A stretch of 64,000 bases of DNA from Ceraceosorus guamensis (lineage: Eukaryota; Basidiomycota; Exobasidiomycetes; Ceraceosorales; Ceraceosoraceae), in the NCBI RefSeq assembly GCF_003144195.1, contig NW_020290022.1:124001-188000 (forward strand), read 5' to 3'. The notes below the pieces were generated by a model, which made no database searches, was not told the DNA's origin, and worked only from the letters and a program-made list of their open reading frames with translations. Both the position numbers and the translations under genes were made by a program. Positions 58,793 through 64,000 of the stretch are shown in pieces (within the stretch, counting starts at the first letter, position 1; every line of letters begins with the position of its first letter).

Positions 58793-59676
58793 CGCCGCTC
58801 CATATATGTAGAAGGGCTGCGTATCACTTGCCTTCGAAGCTGGCTGAGTTGATGCTTGTGTACAGCCCTCGTTCAGGTACGTTGCAACTCCCGATCCGAG
58901 GTCGCCCGTGTCCGATCAAGGTCCAGACAAACCGGCGGCGAGGCCGTGGCCTGTCGACAGGCAGGGTTTCATGCGCTAGCAGCGCAGCGGTACAGACACA
59001 ATTGAGTAGGGCGCGACAAATAGCCGCGAGGGAACGCTTGAATGCTACGGGTGGTGAAGTGGAGTCGCAGCTACCAGAGAGTAGAAGTGGCCTTCTCCCC
59101 CAAAGGGAAAGTATTTGAAACGCCGAGGTGGTGTGGCGGGCTTGAAGCACTCCGACTTGATGGAAGCGAGTCTGAGCTTCAAAGGCTAGGTGGCGCCGAC
59201 GAAGTTACAAGTCTAGACCGTTCAGAAAGTGTGGGTTCGATTGCAAACGCGCTCAACCACAACGTTCGATAGCGGGCTGGTCAGGTGGAGAGGTACGCGA
59301 GTTTGACTACGAGCCATGGAGAGACTAGGCCCAAGTGAATGGCAGTGAGTCGCCTGCTGGTGGACAATTGTAGCGTCTCGTCGAGAGCAGTCGAGTGAGT
59401 AAATTAGAGGAGCAAATGTTAACTCGATCATCATCTGCATTACCGCTACGGGGGGTCAAATCCACCGCGGGCCGGAGTTGCCATGCCGTTGATTCATGTT
59501 TGGGCTGGACCCTCAGCATGCAGCACGTATCGGTACACGCATTCTATGGCGCGTAGCGGGAATAGGAGCTGCGAGTAAGCAAGCCCATTCAAGATTGCAG
59601 CTGATGATACGCCAAATTCTAGAACCCTCTCTGGGCGGCCGCAGTTCGGGCGCGGCAACCGAGCAGTCTGCCGAGT

Positions 59677-59687
59677 CACGAGTCGTG
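59677..59687. repeat. Palindrome CACGA-G-TCGTG
   Basis: Eleven-base perfect palindrome in gene-free DNA, same arms as at 28039-28051 and 28577-28587. Confidence 0.75.
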
Positions 59688-60084
59688 TGTGGTGAGTGGT
59701 GAGTGTGAATGTGACGCTTGAGCTTAATTGTACGCAGCGAGCCGTCACAGGCGAGCGGTCGCGTCGCGAGTACTCTGGGCGCAAGTCAAAGTGCGGCATG
59801 ATGCATGCGCGTCAGCAGAGGGCGCATCTAGATTCAGATTCGCGATTTCATGCATCGCGATTATTGAACTAGACCCCGAATAAAGCGCGCTCTCTGTAGC
59901 CCTTGAACTAAATCAAGAAATGCCTGGGCCCCTGTTGCACATATGGAATCGCAGACCTGCTGCCGCCGTCTGCTGTCTGCGAGATCGAGGAACTGCATGC
60001 TTGTATGCGGGCGGTCTTTTGTTGCAGCGCACCTATACACATGCTGATGTACAGTATAGAGTAGCGTGCCGCTACCCGTAAAGC

Positions 60085-60107
60085 CACGATTCACGATTCA
60101 TGATTGA
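60085..60107. repeat. CACGATTCACGATTCATGATTGA short repeat
   Basis: Three successive ATTCAYGATT-type units in gene-free DNA. Another member of the motif family also seen at 28448-28481 and 61007-61050. Confidence 0.7.
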
Positions 60108-61006
60108 GGCATGCGAGTATTTTGCATGCAGGCCCAGGCTTCTGCTGTCCATCTATGCGGTGTGCGGCACACAGAGTGAATGGTTGCGGTTGGAAAGTCG
60201 TGAGTGGTGAGTGGTGCGTGTTCCTTACACCGACGCTATATAAGTATGACCACCCACCTGCTTGACCCCTTCCGCCCGATCTTGCCACCTTTCTCAGCTT
60301 GGATCCTTGAGAGCGCAGTCCCAATGTCCCCGAGGCTGTCGAGACCATTCAATTGTATATGCAGACATGTGCAACAGTAGTCATAGATGAAAAGGACATT
60401 CGTGATTTTCCCTGCGGCCATCGCGGCCGGGCTCACTTGATCGATACATGTCTTCAATCCACTGGTAACGAGCCTTGCGGTGCATGCGGGCCCGCAGTCG
60501 TGGATGGTCTAGACTTTCTTTCCGTTTCATTCACGAATGACCAGCTCCTGCCGCCGCTCAGCCCTTGCACCTCACCCTTGGACGACCTCATCAGTCAAGG
60601 GTCAGGATTATTATAACGGGAGCGCTGACTGCTTCGGCCTTTTCTACGTCAAGACCATCAGCTCATCGGCTTCTGTAAAAATACGCCACGTCTGACACGT
60701 ACACGACTCGATCGTGACCACCCTCTTCTGAAGCGGTGGCAGGGGCAGTGTGAGGTGTCACATCCACTCGTAAGTGTAGCCCGCTTTCGCACATGGCAGC
60801 TGTGCACCCGACTCAACATCAGCGCATCGAGACTTTAGCCAATCTTTGGCACACTTAAATGGGGGAAAAGGCTGAAAAAAGACAAAAGAGTGGATGGAGG
60901 AAGAGCAGCTGTCCGCACAGCACTTGTGGATCAAAAGCCTTGAATGCTGCGCTTGAGACAGAAGAGTCATAAGTCTCATCAGTCTTGAGTCAGAATCACA
61001 ACAACA

Positions 61007-61230
61007 ATCACGAATCACGAATCTTGAATTAAATGTGATGAATCGTGAATGCAGAATGCAGCGTGAAGCGCGCCGTTTCTTGCTTTGCGCTGTGCAGCAA
61101 CAACACGGGTCACGTGTTTCGTGCGCGCGTGACGAGACAAGCTACCTGTACCGTGAATCTTGAACGTGAAGCAAGAATCAAAATATGAATATCTTGATGA
61201 ATCGCGTATTCTATCAAGACTTCGTGATTT
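61007..61230. repeat. Clustered AATCACGAATC / AATCGTGAAT units
   Basis: Two patches (61007-61050 and 61150-61230) with many overlapping copies of AATCACGAATC, AATCGTGAAT, CTTGAA and GAATC in both orientations, directly upstream of the TIMMDC1-like gene. Confidence 0.65.
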
Positions 61231-61498
61231 GGCGCTTCGCATGCACTCGACTCGCGACTTGGTGCGTGATCTTTTGACAGCTTCGGTCGAATCTGCTTCA
61301 AGACTGCGACTTTGGTTTGGCCTCTCGAATCACGGCCCTCTGTCAATCTCGCTTTCAGCCCTCACACCATCGAAAAGCGTTCCGCTATACTCAAAGATCT
61401 GGACTATTCCGGTCATCTGCAGTGTCTGCATGCCACAAGCTGACGTCGAGTCCTGGGCACTTCAAGACACCCATCGCAATTGATAACTCGGGCGCAGA

Positions 61499-62693
61499 AT
61501 GTGGCTTCCATGGAGCAGGTCGGGAGATGGCAAAGTGGAAGGGCCTTCATCATCTATATCAGCGGTCGCCTCCTCCCCGTCCTCCAGCTCAAGCGCGGCG
61601 GAAAGGAGTCAGCACACTCAAGCGGATAGCTCGAGTGTAGATGTCAGGCCATATGTTCCGCGATCAGAGCCTGCTTCTTCAAGGCGGTCTAGCGACCGCG
61701 AGCCGTATGATCAGACCGCAGATCCCTCCATCTCGCACTCGGACTCGGACTCGGCCTCGGCATCTGGCTCGGCAGGTCCTGCGCTAGCTACCATTCCTAC
61801 CACTGCTTTTCTCCTCGGTTTCGCAGCTGGCGCATACAACAACGCTTCCAAAGCCGGACTGGTGTTCATGGCCGAAAACGCTCATCGACGTCCAGATACG
61901 GTGCAGGGTTGGTTCTTTTACAACAAAACAAAGGTGAGGGGATACGAGGATGTAAGGATTTGAAGAGTATGAGCAGGCGTTCTTCCGAACCGATGCGGAG
62001 ATGCTACATAGACGGAGGGGTTGTTTTGGCTCAGATGTAGCATTCCCCAAGCTGCCGGCGCTGATGAGGATCCTTGCTTCACATCTCGCGCTCGCCTGGA
62101 GCAGAATTACAAAGTCGTGCTAGCTGCTGGCAAAGGCGGAGCACGGACAGGTCTGAGATTGGGTCTATGGACCTTTGCATTCTTGGCTTTGGAGAAGGGT
62201 TGGAGGGAGGTGAGGCTGTGGACTGGAGTAGGAGCAAGTCAACAGACAATCCGGGCGCAAAATCCTGCATCACTGCAGAAGGAGGGCGCCAGAGAAGGAT
62301 TGGATGTTTATAGATTCGTCGATGGCGCTCTCGCTGGATCAGTGGTCGCTTCCTCGGCTGCTCTTTTCTGTGAGTTGATCGGGGGTCACCCTCTGGATCA
62401 GATTTATCAAGTCATTCCTCCTCGGGGCAGAGCACGATGATTCGACCTCGGCTCGCACGCGTCAGCCACATCTGATCAAGCTCGCTCTGCTGTCTCCCTC
62501 TGTGCGTGCAGACAAATTGCCCAAGCCTTTGTTGCGAAGATCAGTGCTTCTGGGATTGGGCGCAGGAGCGTGCTTTGGTGGACTACGATCTGCACTGCAA
62601 TTTGTGGATGAGGCCAGGTCACAGGGACAAGATGAAGGGGCACTAGGGGAAGCTGCTCGGCATCAAGGTGCGGCATCGACAGAGGTTGGTTGA
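61499..62693 (+). CDS. Tim17/TIMMDC1-like mitochondrial membrane protein
   Basis: Exons 61499-61933, 62105-62369, 62512-62693, in frame; 293 residues. The first ~95 residues are Ser-rich. Then come hydrophobic, Gly-rich segments typical of the Tim17/22/23 superfamily: TTAFLLGFAAGAYNNASKAG, KVVLAAGKGGARTGLRLGLW, FVDGALAGSVVASSAALF and RRSVLLGLGAGACFGG. The spacing (GF..G...ASKAG..FMAENAHRRPDTVQGWFFYNKTK, R-G-x-R-x-G-x-x-x-G) resembles TIMMDC1, the complex I assembly factor, more than the import channel subunits. The donor at 62370 (TCT|GTGAGT) was chosen over the longer ORF because it restores frame into the last membrane segment. Superfamily membership is fairly sure; the exact orthologue is inferred. 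Confidence 0.65.
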
Positions 62694-62863
62694 CCTTGCA
62701 ATGGCAGATGATCATCATCGCTGTGTTTGGCTTGACGTGGAGCACGATTCCCCTTGGAGCCGAATGATAGATCGGTGAGCTGATCCGTCAGGTGTGCGCT
62801 CAAGAAGCGTGCAAGTAGTGTCACATGGCACTCCGGTTTCCCTTGACCTCGCAACGACTCGAA

Positions 62864-63367
62864 CTAGTAGAGTCGAGACTCCTCGGACGATCTACCGACG
62901 ATCTTCTTGACGTCGACAAGCCTATTATTCTTCTCTTCCTCCTTTTTGCCCAACTTGAGACCCAAGTTGGTCCTAGCAAATTTGAGCAGGGGCTGTCCCA
63001 TAAAGTAGCCGATCATGGTACCGAAGCCGGCAGCTGCCATCGCCGACATCCTTCTTTGCAGACTTTGTGGGTGTACATTTAGCAGCGACCTGCCAGTCAA
63101 GAAGGCGGGGCTTGTACTGCGAGGCACCAACATGGTGGTCTTGCTACTTCTTGCCACAAGTGCAGCTGCGCCATCTGCTGAACGACCCAGCAATGTGGGC
63201 GATGCGTCGTTGACGGAAGATGCGCCTCGAGGTAGGATGCTAGGCAGGAAGTGGTACTGCGCGTTTGCGATCAGTCCTCCCCTGCTCGGCACGTTGATCG
63301 GTGTACGACTCGTCAGCACGCTGGACAAATTTTGTGGATGCACCCCGCTCAGCACTTACGCCACCAT
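62864..63367 (-). CDS. Small probable mitochondrial membrane protein, unknown function, with an 8-nt first coding exon
   Basis: Exons 63367-63360 and 63320-62864, separated by a 39-bp intron (GTAAGT..TCCAG, phase 2); 154 residues. The first coding exon would be only ATG GTG GC. Without it there is no ATG until the Met about 55 residues in. The resulting N-terminus MVAVLTSRTPINVPSRGG is basic and presequence-like. A glycine-rich hydrophobic segment (MSAMAAAGFGTMIGYFMG) lies about two-thirds along, followed by a basic KKEEEKNN tail. I do not recognise the family. It is convergent with the TIMMDC1-like gene, 170 bp between stops. The alternative is an internal start with a shorter product. Confidence 0.55.
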
Positions 63368-64000
63368 GGTGACACCGCTGCAAAGAACAGAGAATATCTC
63401 GAGACTTGTCAGCTAGACTCGGCTAATGCAGCATCTTTTTCGACCCTCACGCTATTTCGGCCTGGTCAAATGCAGTGCGACAGCGTTCGAGATTTTTCAG
63501 TCAGCCAACATCGCGCATGTGCTACATCGTCATGTTCTCATTCTCCTCACGTTTCTCCTGGACGGATGGGAAGTACGTATGCTAGCTCACGTCAGCATGG
63601 CTTGGCAGTTCATAAAGTGAAACGTGGGCTACCTCCGACTCACTGGCGCTGCTTTGACATGCCCATTCCGAACAGGGCCTTAATGTTGAATCCTCGACGA
63701 TGCAGCGTCACCCCTCCGACTTCGCGTCGGAGAACAACGGGCTTGCCAGCGTTCTCTCGACGCAGCAGCAAATGATGAGGGCCAATCACCCTGGGCAAGA
63801 CGACTCGCAGACCACGACGACTAAGTGGAGAGAGGGATCGTCGCTCCGTGGCACCTTGAGCGATCCCTCCTCCGATACCTCCGCCCCATCCGATGCCCAT
63901 CTTTTGCCTGTGCGACAACTTGTTATAGGTGCGAGCAACAGGCCGTAGAATGGGCTGCCAGATAAAAGAATGCGCACGGAGATGAGTCAGCTCGGCTCAG
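63368..64000. other. Undecided ORFs at the window end
   Basis: Two overlapping candidates: plus 63700-63948 (82 codons, starts MQRHPSDFASENNG, ends after a possible GTGCGA donor) and minus 63900-63640 (86 residues, starts MGIGWGGGIGGGIA, Arg-rich, with an A-rich context before its ATG). The plus frame has more G/C at third codon positions. One may be the edge of a gene that continues past the window; I cannot decide. Confidence 0.25.

Larger units (their letters stand above)
58793..61498. other. 2.7 kb gene-free stretch rich in short repeats
   Basis: Between diverging genes. Contains ATTCRTGATT-like patches at 59831-59865, 60085-60107, 61007-61050 and 61150-61230, an 11-nt palindrome at 59677-59687, GTGAGTGG repeats near 60199-60215 and a TATATAAG box at 60237. 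Downstream of that box a short ORF encodes a Cys/His pattern (see findings). Nothing else is supported. Confidence 0.5.

Noticed and set aside
1-64000. Transposons, retroelements, CRISPR arrays, rRNA
   Set aside because: No reverse transcriptase, integrase or transposase motifs, no long terminal or inverted repeats, no spaced repeat array and no rRNA sequence was recognised.

Overview
The window looks like nuclear DNA of a filamentous or dimorphic basidiomycete, most likely a smut-related fungus (Ustilaginomycotina). The reasons are spliceosomal introns of mostly 39-110 bp with GT..AG ends, a GC-leaning code, a basidiomycete-type phenylalanine ammonia-lyase, and fungal-only families (Iml2, bZIP with DUF3425, a fused thiamine synthase, Rim15). 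The clade assignment is an inference. Frame-consistent exon chains were built by eye for 18 genes; for the multi-exon genes I summed, the coding lengths came out divisible by three.

Layout. 1-1773 (+): 3' part of a Gid5/ARMC8 armadillo protein. 2271-5150 (-): ELL elongation factor. 6163-6807 (+): small acidic protein. 7991-9829 (+): Dsk2/ubiquilin. 10536-12777 (+): gamma-glutamyltransferase. 13269-14496 (-): Mrt4. 15174-15742 (+): small basic, probably mitochondrial protein. 16447-18305 (-): bZIP regulator. 18306-22638: 4.3 kb without a credible gene. 22639-26421 (+): Iml2. 26422-29648: gene-free. 29649-32496 (+): phenylalanine ammonia-lyase. 32497-34561: gene-free. 34562-46041 (+): a giant Rim15 kinase. 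46467-47200 (-) and 47802-48493 (+): divergent mitochondrial bS18m and cytosolic eL29. 48494-50387: gene-free, with a direct repeat. 50388-51456 (+): UPF0598 protein. 51612-54143 (-): Mex67. 54797-56748 (+): Thi6. 56972-58792 (-): Ser/Ala-rich orphan. 58793-61498: gene-free, rich in short repeats. 61499-62693 (+): TIMMDC1/Tim17-like protein. 62864-63367 (-): small mitochondrial-type protein. The last 630 bp hold undecided ORFs.

Functionally this is a mixed housekeeping neighbourhood: protein turnover (Gid5, Dsk2, Iml2), transcription and RNA export (ELL, bZIP, Mex67), ribosome assembly and composition (Mrt4, eL29, bS18m), mitochondria (UPF0598, TIMMDC1-like, bS18m), nutrient signalling (Rim15) and metabolism (GGT, PAL, Thi6). 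I see no operon-like or cluster logic and no mobile element, CRISPR array, tRNA or rRNA. The most unusual signals are the length of the Rim15 homologue and two families of short sequences (a CACGA-S-TCGTG palindrome and ATTCRTGATT-like arrays) that recur in the gene-free stretches.
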